A DNA stretch of 50,388 bases from Balneolaceae bacterium ANBcel3 (GTDB lineage: Bacteria > Bacteroidota > Rhodothermia > Balneolales > Natronogracilivirgulaceae). Position numbers and translations under genes: made by a program. Shown piece by piece: positions 33,959 to 43,623 of the stretch. The stretch lies in NCBI GenBank assembly GCA_030012235.1, contig JASCXY010000003.1, forward strand, positions 1 through 50,388, given 5' to 3'. Under the pieces are notes generated by a model. That model saw only the letters and a list, made by a program, of their open reading frames with translations, was not told the DNA's origin and did no database searches. The stretch's first letter is position 1. Each line of letters opens with the position of its first letter.

Positions 33959-34963
33959 ATGATAAAACCTGCACGCCGCATATACGGGCTAAAACTTTTA
34001 CTTTTGTCGATGCTTTTCTCCGTATCCACGGCGATTCCGGCAAAAGGACAGTTTACAGAAGACCGGGTATTTGGTTTCCTTGAACTTACCGGATCGGCAA
34101 GAAGTGCAGGACTCGGTGGAAATCATGTAGCTCTTGCCGACGGTGGAGTTTCCCTGTTTACTGCCAATCCGGCTTACCTCACAGATCGTGCACACAAAGA
34201 AGTTTCTTTCTCTTATCTCAACCATCTTTCGGATATTTATCTTGCTACCGTTGACTTTGCGTATCATCTGGATCAACTTGGAACCTTTGCTTCCGGCATC
34301 AGGTATCTGAACTACGGTGACATGCAACGGACTACACGTGACGGAGCCCGTATAGGTACTTTCAATGCGTATGACTTTTCCTGGAGTTTTGCCTTTTCAC
34401 GTGAATGGCTGCCTTCTCTGACGGCCGGCATTGGTACCCAGCTGATTGCCAGTTCATACGATGATTATCAATCTACGGGAGTCGCTTTTTTTGGTGGATT
34501 GATGTACACGTTCAATGAGGGCAATACCATCGCCGGACTCTCATTTCAACATCTGGGTACCCAGCTAACAACGTATGACGGAACCCGGGAAGAACTTCCT
34601 TTTACCATAACTGCAGGCATATCTCACCGCCTCAACCACCTTCCTCTGCGGTTTAATCTGGCTCTGCATTCATTGAACAAGTGGGAGATTCCTGTTTATG
34701 ATGACGACTCTCCCGGCTTTGCGGACTACCTGTTCAGACATGTGCGCCTCGGTACTGAAATCCTGTTTTCGAAACATGCACATCTGCGCCTTGGCTATGA
34801 TCATCTGAAAAATCAGAGCCTGAAATCTGATAAACGCCTGGATTTTGCCGGAGCTTCTATCGGCCTGGGAATTATGGTTTATTCTATTCACATGGATATC
34901 AGCCGCTCTTCGTTCAGTGAATCGGGTGGAATTACCCAGATCAGCCTTTCAAAAAACTTCTAA
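33959..34963 (+). CDS. porQ: PorQ-like type IX secretion / outer membrane beta-barrel protein
   Basis: The 334 residues have a signal peptide (about 1-30) and the PorQ/PorV-family opening FGFLELTGSARSAGLGGNHVALADGGVSLFTANPAYL. The rest is a FadL-like beta-barrel of paired amphipathic strands, ending in ISLSKNF with a terminal Phe. PorQ is part of the type IX secretion surface-attachment machinery in Bacteroidota. No other T9SS gene is in this window, so secretion by that route is inferred only from the family. It lies between the divergent mla operon and aroC. Confidence 0.85.
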   Translation: MIKPARRIYGLKLLLLSMLFSVSTAIPAKGQFTEDRVFGFLELTGSARSAGLGGNHVALADGGVSLFTANPAYLTDRAHKEVSFSYLNHLSDIYLATVDFAYHLDQLGTFASGIRYLNYGDMQRTTRDGARIGTFNAYDFSWSFAFSREWLPSLTAGIGTQLIASSYDDYQSTGVAFFGGLMYTFNEGNTIAGLSFQHLGTQLTTYDGTREELPFTITAGISHRLNHLPLRFNLALHSLNKWEIPVYDDDSPGFADYLFRHVRLGTEILFSKHAHLRLGYDHLKNQSLKSDKRLDFAGASIGLGIMVYSIHMDISRSSFSESGGITQISLSKNF

Positions 34964-35013
34964 ACCGTCCATACCCGGCAGATTATGTCAAGAAAACTCA
35001 GCCGTAAATTCAC

Positions 35014-35022
35014 TATATTTAC
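35014..35022 (+). promoter_or_regulatory. Candidate -7 promoter element of aroC
   Basis: TATATTTAC lies 46 bases before the aroC ATG, matching the -7 consensus TAnnTTTG with one difference. No obvious -33 TTG was seen. The same nonamer appears before the aminotransferase gene. Confidence 0.35.
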
Positions 35023-35067
35023 AGCTTGTCATACCCTATTTTTAATCATTCCAAGTATCTCTGATTC

Positions 35068-36276
35068 ATGATTCGATATTTGACTGCAGGTGAATCACAC
35101 GGGCCTGAACTGATTGGTATTGTAGAAGGCCTTCCGGCCGGATTACCTTTGTCTGCTGAATTCATCGCTGGCCAACTGGCCAGAAGACAAGAAGGCTATG
35201 GCCGTGGTGGAAGAATGGCTTTTGAAAAAGACGCGGCTGAAATTACCTCCGGCGTTCGCTTTGGCAAAACCATGGGCCACCCCGTCTCGCTAAAAATGGT
35301 GAATAAGGCCTATCTTAAAGATGATGCCAATTGGCCTCACACGATGTCGATTACCCCTGTAAAAGAACAGCCCCCTGAGAAAATCACTCTGCCCAGACCT
35401 GGACACGCTGATTTACCGGGAGTTCAAAAATATCGATTCGATGATATCCGCCCGGTTATTGAACGGTCAAGTGCCCGGGAAACCGCCATGCGTGTTGCCT
35501 GTTGTGCAACGGCAAGAGCTTTTCTTGATTATTTTAATATTCAAATTGGCGGCCATGTTATTCAAATAGGTGAAGCAGGGTACGATTCCTGGAGTCAAAT
35601 CCGTGAAATCGCAGACCCGCTGTTAGCTTCCGCTGCCAGCCATCTGGGACAACAAGCCGATGCCTCTGAGGTCCGGTGCCTGGACAGCCGGATCAGTAAA
35701 GATATGGTTGAGGAGATTAAACTCCGGCGAAAAGAAGGGAGTTCTCTTGGCGGTATCTATGAAATCGTGGTTACCGGGCTTCCCGCAGGCCTAGGGACCT
35801 ATGTACACTGGGACCGAAAGCTGGAGGGGCTGATTGCCCAGGCCATTATGAGTACGCAGGCCATGAAAGGTGTTGAGATTGGCCTTGGATTCGAGTCTGG
35901 AAAACGACACGGGCATCAGGTACACGATGAAATCATCCAAAAGGATGGTGTATTTGCAAGAAAAACGAATCGTGCCGGCGGTCTGGAAGGTGGTATTACA
36001 AATGGAATGCCCTTGATCATCCGTGGTGTGATGAAACCCATCCCTACCATGCTGAAACCTCTCAAGACTGTTGACATGAAGTCCGGAGAGGTAACCGATA
36101 CACGCTATGAACGTTCGGATGTGTGTGCCCTGCCCCGGGCAGTGGTGGTTGCTGAAAATGTCATTGCACCGGTACTTGCTAATGCCTTTCTCGAAAAGTT
36201 TGGAGGGGATTCTATAGAAGAAATTGAACACCGGTACAACAGTGAAACTGCTTCTGACGTTGATATAGTGAAATAA
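35068..36276 (+). CDS. aroC: Chorismate synthase
   Basis: AroC makes chorismate from 5-enolpyruvylshikimate 3-phosphate, using reduced FMN, the last step of the shikimate pathway. The 402 residues contain the opening signature AGESHGPELIGIVEGLPAGLPL, then GYGRGGRMAFEKD (about 50-62), RSSARETAMRVA and a Gly-rich GGLEGGITNG segment. It is longer than the E. coli enzyme and fits the Bacillus-like form. A TPR gene starts 35 bases later. Confidence 0.97.
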   Translation: MIRYLTAGESHGPELIGIVEGLPAGLPLSAEFIAGQLARRQEGYGRGGRMAFEKDAAEITSGVRFGKTMGHPVSLKMVNKAYLKDDANWPHTMSITPVKEQPPEKITLPRPGHADLPGVQKYRFDDIRPVIERSSARETAMRVACCATARAFLDYFNIQIGGHVIQIGEAGYDSWSQIREIADPLLASAASHLGQQADASEVRCLDSRISKDMVEEIKLRRKEGSSLGGIYEIVVTGLPAGLGTYVHWDRKLEGLIAQAIMSTQAMKGVEIGLGFESGKRHGHQVHDEIIQKDGVFARKTNRAGGLEGGITNGMPLIIRGVMKPIPTMLKPLKTVDMKSGEVTDTRYERSDVCALPRAVVVAENVIAPVLANAFLEKFGGDSIEEIEHRYNSETASDVDIVK

Positions 36277-36311
36277 CAAAAAGGTCACACTATCGTACTC
36301 TTATCGCCATT

Positions 36312-36641
36312 ATGAACACCGAGCGGATTCAAGCCCTGAATAAATTTTTAGAAGAAAACCCGGAGGACAGTTTCTGCAGGTTTGCCCTGGCACTTGAGTA
36401 TCTCTCATCAGGCGATGTACATCGTGCACGTTCCTTTTTTGAGTTCATCGTCCAACATGACCCTGCATACACCGGTGTGTATTATCATCTTGGCAAGCTG
36501 TACGAATCAGAAGGCCTTACACAGAAGGCACTCGAAATATACCAGCGCGGACTGGATATTGCACATAAAAATCAGGATTTGCATCTTGCCAATGAATTAA
36601 AAGATGCTATTTCAGAATGGAGTATCAATCATGATACGTAA
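36312..36641 (+). CDS. Small TPR-repeat protein
   Basis: The 109 residues are nearly all TPR: an N-terminal pair (FCRFALALEYLSSGDVHRARSFFEFIV), a second (AYTGVYYHLGKLYESEGLTQKALEIYQRGL) and a short tail. There is no signal peptide. It overlaps the LysM gene by 11 bases, so both are likely translated together. It probably binds a partner protein in the cytoplasm. Confidence 0.85.
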   Translation: MNTERIQALNKFLEENPEDSFCRFALALEYLSSGDVHRARSFFEFIVQHDPAYTGVYYHLGKLYESEGLTQKALEIYQRGLDIAHKNQDLHLANELKDAISEWSINHDT

Positions 36642-37833
36642 ATCGATCGTATTACTAACCCTTTTTCTCGCTGTGCCCTTTGTCCTTGCCGGCCAACAAA
36701 CAGATGAATCTGTTCATATTGTACAGCCCGGAGAAACACTCTTCAGCATATCGAGACATTACGAAGTTTCCGTGCAGGAACTTCGGGAGTGGAATCGTCT
36801 GCCGGATCATGCCATCATTCCCGGACAACGGCTGTTTATCAGCCCGGGCGTTCCTTCTCAGGATCCTGATTTTAGACCTCCTGCAGATACATTAACGCAT
36901 GTGGTCGAACCAGGACAAACGCTTTTCCGGATATCCAGAATGTATAATGTCCCCGTAGAAAAAATCCAGGAGGTAAATCAACTGGAAGCTCCGGTATTAT
37001 CTATTGGACAAGAATTAATTATCATACAGAGAGGACCCGATTTTGAGCCTGCTCCTTCTGAACCTTCGGCTGCCGCTGCCGATACGGTTACGGATCAGGA
37101 AACCAGCCATGAACCTGAGCTGGAAGAGGATTCTTTTTCGAAGCCCGCTTTTTCGTACTATGAAGTTCGTCCCGGAGACACACTGACCCGGATAGCATCT
37201 CAATTTCAAATGACCGTTGATGAAATCATGGAGATGAACAATCTGGATGATACTTTCCTGAGGGTTGGAGACCAGCTTCGGATACGCCGGCTCTCTCCGG
37301 TAGCTCCATCGGTTGCCGCCGATTGGGATATTGAGAGTACTCCACAGGGTAAATTCGTCAACTATCGCATCACCAGAGACGATGATATCGGCCAGCTGTT
37401 GCGCTATCACCAAATGGACCGAAATGAGTTTCTTGCACTGAATCCGGGCAGAAGTCTGTCTGAAATCCGCCCGGGCGATGAAGTAACACTGATACTTGCA
37501 GCTACGGCCGTTCAAAGAAACCCCTACTTAGTTCGCCATGAACAAGGCAGCCGTGAACTCTTTTCTATAACCCGGTATCCGGATTACCAATCGGGAACTC
37601 CGACTACAAGCGGGGAGTTATATAATCCGAAGTCCCTGACCGCTGCACACCCAACATTACCATTAGGTACCGTCGTTTTTGTGGCTAATCCGGAATCCGG
37701 ACACGGGGTATATGTGTTAATCAATGACCGGACTTCCGACCAAAGGGTTAAATTGTCAGAAGCCGCTTTTAGTGCGTTGCAGTTTACAGATCAGTCGGAC
37801 TTGTATGCTGAAATCAATGAGGTTTCTCCGTAG
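36631..37833 (+). CDS. LysM and RlpA-like DPBB cell-wall protein
   Basis: The ATG at 36631 is chosen, with GGAG (36619-36622) 8 bases upstream and a signal peptide (MIRKSIVLLTLFLAVPFVLAGQ) starting at it. The 400 residues carry three good LysM domains (VQPGETLFSISRHY; VEPGQTLFRISRMY; VRPGDTLTRIASQF) and one degenerate copy. A C-terminal double-psi beta-barrel follows, of the RlpA type (SGELYNPKSLTAAHPTLPLGTVVFV, then VLINDRTSDQRVKLSEAA). RlpA cleaves naked peptidoglycan. The catalytic Asp of the INDR motif is kept. It should act at the cell wall in division or cell separation. It overlaps the upstream TPR gene. Confidence 0.88.
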   Translation: MIRKSIVLLTLFLAVPFVLAGQQTDESVHIVQPGETLFSISRHYEVSVQELREWNRLPDHAIIPGQRLFISPGVPSQDPDFRPPADTLTHVVEPGQTLFRISRMYNVPVEKIQEVNQLEAPVLSIGQELIIIQRGPDFEPAPSEPSAAAADTVTDQETSHEPELEEDSFSKPAFSYYEVRPGDTLTRIASQFQMTVDEIMEMNNLDDTFLRVGDQLRIRRLSPVAPSVAADWDIESTPQGKFVNYRITRDDDIGQLLRYHQMDRNEFLALNPGRSLSEIRPGDEVTLILAATAVQRNPYLVRHEQGSRELFSITRYPDYQSGTPTTSGELYNPKSLTAAHPTLPLGTVVFVANPESGHGVYVLINDRTSDQRVKLSEAAFSALQFTDQSDLYAEINEVSP

Positions 37834-37918
37834 AGGATTCCGGGAAGACTGGTGATATGGGTTCCCGGCATGGGTTACCTTTGAAAGAGGATCTTTTAAA
37901 AAATACAATGGAATATCT

Positions 37919-38485
37919 ATGACACAACTGTCACCGGAAGAAATCCAGAAGCAAAATGACTTTGATGAAGAAATACTTCCTCATTTGGATGCTTTGTATG
38001 GTTTTGCCCGTAAACTTACTTCTTCAGAGGCAGATGCCGAGGATCTTGTTCAAGATACCATTGTAAAAGCCTACCGATTCTTTAACAGTTATGAAAAAGG
38101 CACTAATGCAAAAGGGTGGCTGTTTCGGATTATGAAAAACTCGTACATCAACCTGTACAGAAAAGTATCCAAACAACCGGCAAAGGTAGATTATGATGAA
38201 ATAGAACCCTTCTATGAGAGTATACGCAGCGAGCAGTCCAATACAACCGATATGGAAAGTACGATGTTCGGTTCGATGATGGGGGATGAAATCACAGAAG
38301 CCCTTACCAGAATCCCGGAAGATTTTCGTACCGTTGTACTTCTATGTGATGTGGAAGGCTTTTCCTATGAGGAAATTGCAAACATGCTGGATGTTCCCAT
38401 TGGCACCATCCGCTCCCGCCTGCACCGGGGACGAAATCTGCTTAAAGATATGCTGGCCGATTTTGCAACCCAGCGCGGGTATTAA
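37919..38485 (+). CDS. ECF-type RNA polymerase sigma factor
   Basis: The 188 residues have sigma region 2 (LYGFARKLTSSEADAEDLVQDTIVKAYRFF, WLFRIMKNSYINLYRK) and region 4 (ALTRIPEDFRTVVLLCDVEGFSYEEIANMLDVPIGTIRSRLHRGRNLLKD). They are joined by a linker rich in Ser, Glu and Met (EPFYESIRSEQSNTTDMESTMFG). It directs RNA polymerase to a set of stress or envelope promoters. No anti-sigma gene is next to it; the following gene, a histidine kinase, lies on the opposite strand, with stop codons overlapping by 4 bases (TTAA, 38482-38485). Confidence 0.95.
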   Translation: MTQLSPEEIQKQNDFDEEILPHLDALYGFARKLTSSEADAEDLVQDTIVKAYRFFNSYEKGTNAKGWLFRIMKNSYINLYRKVSKQPAKVDYDEIEPFYESIRSEQSNTTDMESTMFGSMMGDEITEALTRIPEDFRTVVLLCDVEGFSYEEIANMLDVPIGTIRSRLHRGRNLLKDMLADFATQRGY

Positions 38486-39804
38486 TGGATTTCTTTTGTT
38501 TTTTTCTTTGAATGCTCCAATGGAAGCAGCATCCGAATGGTTGTTCCTTTGCCCGGAACCGACTTGTGAACAAAAACACGGCCTCCGTGATACTGCTCAA
38601 CAATTCTTCGGGTCAAACTGAGTCCCAGTCCCCATCCTCTCTTCTTAGTACTGAATCCGGGATCAAAAATTTCGTTTTTGATACTTTTTGCAATTCCTTT
38701 ACCTGTATCAGATACATCGATGACATAATGTCCGTTATACTCATGGGCTACGATATCCACCCTGGCTTCTGTACAGGTTTTATCAATGGCATCAAGGGCA
38801 TTCTTCAACAGATTTTCAAGAGCCCAGGTAAATAACTCCGGACTCATCGGAATCCGCCGATCCGACTGGATGTCCATATTTAGTTCCACATGCTTTCCCA
38901 CCTGTGGCATGCGCTTCTCCAGGTATTCTTTTACTTGCCGGATAATGAGCGCAACTTTTGTTGGCTTTAGCTCGGGAATGGAGCCGATTTTATTGAAACG
39001 ATCGGCTACCGTTTGCATTCGCTGCAAATCACTGTGAATTTCATGGGTAATATGCAATGTACCGGGATCATTATTTTGATCTTGAAGCAATGCCGTCCAC
39101 CCATATAAACTCGAAAGAGGAGTTCCGAGCTGATGAGCCGCCTCCCTGGCCATTCCTACCCAAAGATTGGACTGCTCGGTTCGTTTGATACTGCTCAAAC
39201 TCAGATATCCCAACCCGAGAAACAGGGCAAGTAACCCAAATTGAACATAGGGGAAATAGCGAAGTGTACGTATAAGTCCGCTGTCCCCATAATAAATATA
39301 TTGGTGCTGTAGCATCTCTTCAGCACCAATTTCAATTAAAATAGGCTCGTTTAATGCCGCAAAAGATTCAACGGTTTCTTCGTTCAGACGATGCTCATCA
39401 ATGTTCCTGTGATGCAAAATCTCACTGCTCTCATCCACGACGACAGAAGGAATATCAAACCGATTCTTAATGATTAACTCCGATGCCACAAAGTCAAGAG
39501 AAGAGTTGGCCAAATCGGTTTCGGCTCTTCTTAAGGACTGAATCCAACGTGATTTAACAGACTCCAGCAGTGCGGGATTGTTGGATATTTCCTGAGCAAT
39601 ACGATCGAGCTGCTGCCTTGTATCCTGGTAATGCGGCTTGCTGTTATATTCCATAGCCCGTGCCCACAACTCGACACTTGAACGCTCTTTTTCCCGAATT
39701 TTTTCAATAATAAACTGCGTGTATACAAGAGAACCCACCGCTGTCACTATCAAAAAAAAGGCTATGGCGGCTTTGATCCGGTTGGAAGTACTTTTAAGGC
39801 GCAT
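38482..39804 (-). CDS. Membrane sensor histidine kinase
   Basis: The start at 39804 (MRLKSTSNRIKAAIAF) gives 440 residues with two membrane helices (about 11-33 and 186-205) flanking a helical periplasmic domain. The phosphorylated His is H224 in EAAHQLGTPLS, followed by a HATPase_c domain with NLLKNALDAIDK (N box), DTGKGIA (G1) and GWGLGLSLTRRIV. The HxLGTP form of the H box is often seen in Bacteroidota kinases without a linked response regulator. None is encoded nearby. The ligand is unknown. It is convergent with the sigma factor gene, with interlocking stops. Confidence 0.92.
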   Translation of the reverse strand: MRLKSTSNRIKAAIAFFLIVTAVGSLVYTQFIIEKIREKERSSVELWARAMEYNSKPHYQDTRQQLDRIAQEISNNPALLESVKSRWIQSLRRAETDLANSSLDFVASELIIKNRFDIPSVVVDESSEILHHRNIDEHRLNEETVESFAALNEPILIEIGAEEMLQHQYIYYGDSGLIRTLRYFPYVQFGLLALFLGLGYLSLSSIKRTEQSNLWVGMAREAAHQLGTPLSSLYGWTALLQDQNNDPGTLHITHEIHSDLQRMQTVADRFNKIGSIPELKPTKVALIIRQVKEYLEKRMPQVGKHVELNMDIQSDRRIPMSPELFTWALENLLKNALDAIDKTCTEARVDIVAHEYNGHYVIDVSDTGKGIAKSIKNEIFDPGFSTKKRGWGLGLSLTRRIVEQYHGGRVFVHKSVPGKGTTIRMLLPLEHSKKKTKEIH

Positions 39805-39986
39805 GATCGTATTTTCTGAGAGATTTAAACCTGAAAACATGCTGGTTAACAGGCTTACGCACGTTACCATTCTATTAACGTTCGTAACGTTCCAGGTATT
39901 TCAAATAGGGTGCACTGAAAGATAATACTACCGGTGACTCAATTATCCAACTACCTGAATCCTGGGGCTTTCTCTACATTGAAATG

Positions 39987-40011
39987 CGCCTGGTTTCGTA
40001 CTGTTCAGGCG
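39987..40011 (-). terminator. Stem-loop across the clpX stop codon
   Basis: CGCCTG (39987-39992) pairs with CAGGCG (40006-40011) around a 13-base loop. The TGA stop (40005-40007) is part of the right arm. No clear U-tract follows, so termination strength is uncertain. Confidence 0.4.
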
Positions 40012-41249
40012 GATACTTTTCTTTTTTTATAAACAGGAGGTGCTTCGTTCAAAATAGTATCTCTGGTAATGATACAACGCTCTACATTCTCCATAGTAGG
40101 AAGCGTAAACATAATATCCAGCATAGCCTTTTCCATAATGGATCGAAGACCACGGGCACCGGTTTTTCTCTTCATAGCCTGACGTACTACTTCCTGAAGA
40201 GCTTCCTCTTCAAATTCGAGCTCCACTCCTTCTATCCGGAAAAGCTTCCTGTATTGCTTGATAATAGCATTTTTAGGTTTAACCAATATATTTACCATGG
40301 CCTCTTCGGAAAGATCCTGTAAACCGGAAATGATCGGCAGGCGGCCTATTAACTCCGGGATTAGACCATATTTCTGTAAATCCTCCGGCTCAACATGCGT
40401 AAAAATGGCCGGATCATCTTTATCAAATTTATCTGAGTGATTGGCTGTAAAGCCCATGCTTGAGGATGAAAGCCGCCGGGAAATGATTTCATTCAGGCCT
40501 TCAAAAGCACCCCCGCAGATAAACAGAATATTTTTTGTATTCACAGAGATAAAACTCTGCTCAGGATGTTTTCGTCCTCCCTTGGGAGGCACATTGGCTG
40601 TGGTCCCTTCCAGAATTTTTAGAAGCGCCTGCTGCACGCCTTCCCCGGAGACATCCCGTGTAATTGAAGGATTGTCCCCTCTCCGTGCTACCTTATCGAC
40701 TTCATCGATATATACGATTCCCTGCTCGGCTCTTTCCACATCATAATCAGCGGCCTGCAGCAAGTTAGACAAAATACTTTCCACATCTTCACCAACATAT
40801 CCGGCCTCGGTCAGCGCTGTTGCATCAGCGATGCAAAACGGGACATCAATAATACCGGCAAGCGTACGGGCGAGCAATGTTTTTCCCGAACCGGTTGGTC
40901 CAAGTAAAACAATATTACTTTTCTCAATCTCCGCGTCATCGTCGTCGATCATTCCTGGATGAGAAATTCTCTTGTAGTGATTATAAACCGCCACAGAAAG
41001 TGTTTTCTTTGCCTCTTCCTGATCAATGACATATTCATCCAGATATGCTTTTATCTCAACGGGCTTCAGGTCTATACGAACGTCCTTTTCGGCTATTTCT
41101 TCTTGTGCAAGCTCTGTTTTGACAATGCCCGATGCATCTTCAATACACCGGTCACAGATATACACATTCGGACCCGCAACCATGCTGGTCACCTCATCAC
41201 TGCCTCTTTGGCAAAAGGAACATCGTATTTTTTTTTCTTTGCTGCTCAT
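40005..41249 (-). CDS. clpX: ATP-dependent Clp protease ATP-binding subunit ClpX
   Basis: ClpX unfolds tagged proteins and feeds them to ClpP. The 414 residues carry an N-terminal zinc-binding domain (C10/C13 in CSFC and the YICDRC pair), Walker A GPTGSGKT, Walker B YIDEVDK, the pore RKH segment ([11 protein letters not shown]) and sensor-2 GARGLR. The ClpP-contact loop reads SMGFTA, with Met where E. coli has Ile. It follows clpP by 28 bases, forming the Tig-ClpP-ClpX operon seen across bacteria. Confidence 0.98.
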   Translation of the reverse strand: MSSKEKKIRCSFCQRGSDEVTSMVAGPNVYICDRCIEDASGIVKTELAQEEIAEKDVRIDLKPVEIKAYLDEYVIDQEEAKKTLSVAVYNHYKRISHPGMIDDDDAEIEKSNIVLLGPTGSGKTLLARTLAGIIDVPFCIADATALTEAGYVGEDVESILSNLLQAADYDVERAEQGIVYIDEVDKVARRGDNPSITRDVSGEGVQQALLKILEGTTANVPPKGGRKHPEQSFISVNTKNILFICGGAFEGLNEIISRRLSSSSMGFTANHSDKFDKDDPAIFTHVEPEDLQKYGLIPELIGRLPIISGLQDLSEEAMVNILVKPKNAIIKQYRKLFRIEGVELEFEEEALQEVVRQAMKRKTGARGLRSIMEKAMLDIMFTLPTMENVERCIITRDTILNEAPPVYKKRKVSA

Positions 41250-41277
41250 CTGTAACGTTTTGTGACGGAATATAAAA

Positions 41278-41931
41278 CTACTTTTTACTTTCGGTACGCT
41301 CTAGAACCTTATCTACCAATCCATAATCAAGAGATTCTTCGGCATTCATCCATTTATTCCGGTCAGAGTCTTTGATTACATCCTCAACCCCTTTCCCGGT
41401 GTGTCTGGCGATAATTTCACTCAGTGTCTGCTTAATCCGGATGATTTCCCGGGCTTCAATTTCAATGTCGCTGGCCTGTCCCTGAGTACCACCTAACGGC
41501 TGATGAATCATTACTCTGGAATGGGGTAACACCGAGCGCTTCCCTTTCTCCCCTGCAGTCAGGAGAACGGCCCCCATGGATGCCGCCATTCCCATGCAAA
41601 TGGTTGCTACGTTGCAACGAACATGCTGCATGGTATCATAGATGGCCAATCCTGAAGATACCACACCCCCGGGACTGTTAATGTACAGATGGATATCTTT
41701 TTCAGGATCATCCGACTCCAAAAAGAGCATTTGGGCTACGATACTGCTGGCAACCGCATCATTAATCGGTGTTCCAAGAATAATAATCCGGTCTTTAAGA
41801 AGGCGGGAATAAATATCAAAAGCCCGCTCTCCCCGATTGGTTGTTTCAATAACCATAGGGATCAGGCTGTTCTGGGGCTCCATATATTCCATGCTTTTTT
41901 GGTCAAACAGCGGTTGTTTCCAGTGATTCAT
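41278..41931 (-). CDS. clpP: ATP-dependent Clp protease proteolytic subunit ClpP
   Basis: ClpP forms the barrel-shaped serine protease that degrades proteins unfolded by ClpX. The 217 residues have catalytic S118 (GMAASMGA), H143 (MIHQPLGG) and D188 ([10 protein letters not shown]), all present. The first ~25 residues look like a leader removed on maturation. The start overlaps the trigger factor stop by 4 bases (ATGA-type), so translation is coupled. Confidence 0.98.
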   Translation of the reverse strand: MNHWKQPLFDQKSMEYMEPQNSLIPMVIETTNRGERAFDIYSRLLKDRIIILGTPINDAVASSIVAQMLFLESDDPEKDIHLYINSPGGVVSSGLAIYDTMQHVRCNVATICMGMAASMGAVLLTAGEKGKRSVLPHSRVMIHQPLGGTQGQASDIEIEAREIIRIKQTLSEIIARHTGKGVEDVIKDSDRNKWMNAEESLDYGLVDKVLERTESKK

Positions 41932-43232
41932 GAGTCGCCTTTTTCGTTACGTTCCTTTTTCTTTTTTTCCTGATACTCCTCTTTTGAAAGCTCTTTCACC
42001 TGAACATCGTTCAGTATTTTTTCAAAAACCTTGTCGGCCCGGATATTTTTTCTAAGATTTTCGAGCTGATCGTTTGACTGAGCATAGAAATTCTTGATCA
42101 TTTCCACCGGCATACCATACCTCGCCGCTTCACCGGCAAGTTTGGCGTCTACATCTTCCGGAGTGATTTCTACATCATCGTATTTCTTTTCCAGTTCATC
42201 CAGGATAAATGCCCACCGGGCTTCTTTGGCAGCATCCTCTTTGATGGACTCCAAATACTCTTCTTCATTAAAATCTTCCGGAACCTCACCCTGCTGCTGT
42301 TGTTTCATGCGATCCAGAAAGGCCTGCTGGAACCGCGCAAGAACTCTGTCCGGAACATCAATATCGTCATGAACCTTGATCAACTCATCCATCACTTCCT
42401 GCTTGGCAATATCTCCGGAAACCTGGTCGAAATAGTTTTGAATCTGACTTTTGATGTGACTTCTGAAATCTTCAACCGAAGTAATCTCCTCGTTAGTCAC
42501 TTTCTTCACAAACTCATCATTCAGCTCCGGAAGCTCGAGGCTTTGAACCGATTTTACGGTCACACGAAAGACTTCTTTGTCGTCGCCTTCAGCCAGCTCC
42601 ACATCGGCCTCGTCCCCCTTCTTCTTACCCAACAAAGCCTCTTTGAATGGAGCAAACTGCTCATCAGAAAGATCTATACTCTTGTCGGTGTCCTTTTCCT
42701 CTTCTTTGGGATTTCCTTTCTCATCCAGAGGAACTGCATCGATCGTCACCTTGCTTTTTTCCTGAACCGGTTCTTCTGACTCTTTCCATGTTCCGGCACG
42801 CTCACGACTGTGCTCCAGCTCCTCATCTACCTCTTTATCTGTCACGTCATGGACCATTTTATCAATAGTCAGCTTGGAAATGTCCGTGAGCTCAAATTCC
42901 GGCCGTACACCAATCTCAATTTTCACTTCCAGATTTTTGTCGTCCCATTTCAACTCATCAAACTTTGGTTCACCAATCGGACTGTACTTTGGAACTACTT
43001 CGTCGCGAAAGATCTCCTGCACGTAGTTATTGATTTCTTCCGATTCAATATCTTTGCCAAAACGCTTTTTAATAATGGTGAGCGGCATCTGCCCGGGACG
43101 AAAGCCCGGCATGTTTATTTTCTTACGATAGGTTCGATACGCTTTTTCAAACCGCGGCTCAAGTTCTTCTCTTGTGGCCGATATGGTTAAAATTTTGTCT
43201 ACTTTTGTCTTATCTTCAACAGATATCTTCAC
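41928..43232 (-). CDS. tig: Trigger factor
   Basis: Trigger factor binds the ribosome exit tunnel and helps new proteins fold. The 434 residues start with the ribosome-binding domain, whose signature GFRPGQMP (about 43-50) is intact. The middle PPIase domain (about 155-245) is divergent and highly charged ([15 protein letters not shown]), as often seen in this phylum, so isomerase activity may be weak. The C-terminal chaperone arms are helical. It is the first gene of the tig-clpP-clpX group. tRNA-Leu lies 71 bases upstream. Confidence 0.95.
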   Translation of the reverse strand: MKISVEDKTKVDKILTISATREELEPRFEKAYRTYRKKINMPGFRPGQMPLTIIKKRFGKDIESEEINNYVQEIFRDEVVPKYSPIGEPKFDELKWDDKNLEVKIEIGVRPEFELTDISKLTIDKMVHDVTDKEVDEELEHSRERAGTWKESEEPVQEKSKVTIDAVPLDEKGNPKEEEKDTDKSIDLSDEQFAPFKEALLGKKKGDEADVELAEGDDKEVFRVTVKSVQSLELPELNDEFVKKVTNEEITSVEDFRSHIKSQIQNYFDQVSGDIAKQEVMDELIKVHDDIDVPDRVLARFQQAFLDRMKQQQQGEVPEDFNEEEYLESIKEDAAKEARWAFILDELEKKYDDVEITPEDVDAKLAGEAARYGMPVEMIKNFYAQSNDQLENLRKNIRADKVFEKILNDVQVKELSKEEYQEKKKKERNEKGDS

Positions 43233-43303
43233 GTTATCAACAATTTAGGGTTTTGAGCAAAGATGAAAACCGGAACGTCCGGATCATAGATTCATTTATT
43301 GAG

Positions 43304-43385
43304 TACGAGAGGGGGGACTCGAACCCCCAAGCCTTTCGGCACTAGATCCTAAATCTAGCGTGTCTACCAATTTCACCACTCTCGC
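43304..43385 (-). tRNA. tRNA-Leu (anticodon UAG)
   Basis: The 82-base minus-strand gene folds into a cloverleaf. The acceptor arm GCGAGAG pairs with CTCTCGT (with one G-U pair), discriminator base A. The D arm is typical of leucine. The anticodon arm CTAGA-TTTAGGA-TCTAG gives anticodon UAG, reading CUN codons. A variable arm of the long (class II) type, TGCCGAAAGGCT, is present, followed by the T arm with GGTTCGAGTCC. No CCA is encoded. Confidence 0.95.
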
Positions 43386-43623
43386 ATCACGCAACGCTGA
43401 CTCAGATTTACTGATCTCATGTTAAGCCTGATAATATACGATTTATTTGAGTTTTTTTCAATGCAAGCCCTCTCAAACCGGTTTGACCTGATATCTCTTA
43501 TCTCTATGGTTGCAGATCATTAAAGCACGTATATTTTAAAGTAATCAATTGCTATTATATATTTTCTATTTAAGCCTGATTGACTATTTTCAAACGTACA
43601 CATTGTTAATAAATGCAGGGATT
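43386..43623. promoter_or_regulatory. Divergent intergenic region between tRNA-Leu and cutA
   Basis: These 238 AT-rich bases must hold promoters for both genes. TATATTTT-like runs near 43530 and 43555 are weak candidate -7 boxes. The open frame that precedes the cutA start from 43549 looks non-coding. Confidence 0.3.

Noticed and set aside
42300-42779. 159-codon open frame on the plus strand inside tig
   Set aside because: It is antisense to a conserved protein and its composition is low in protein-like features.
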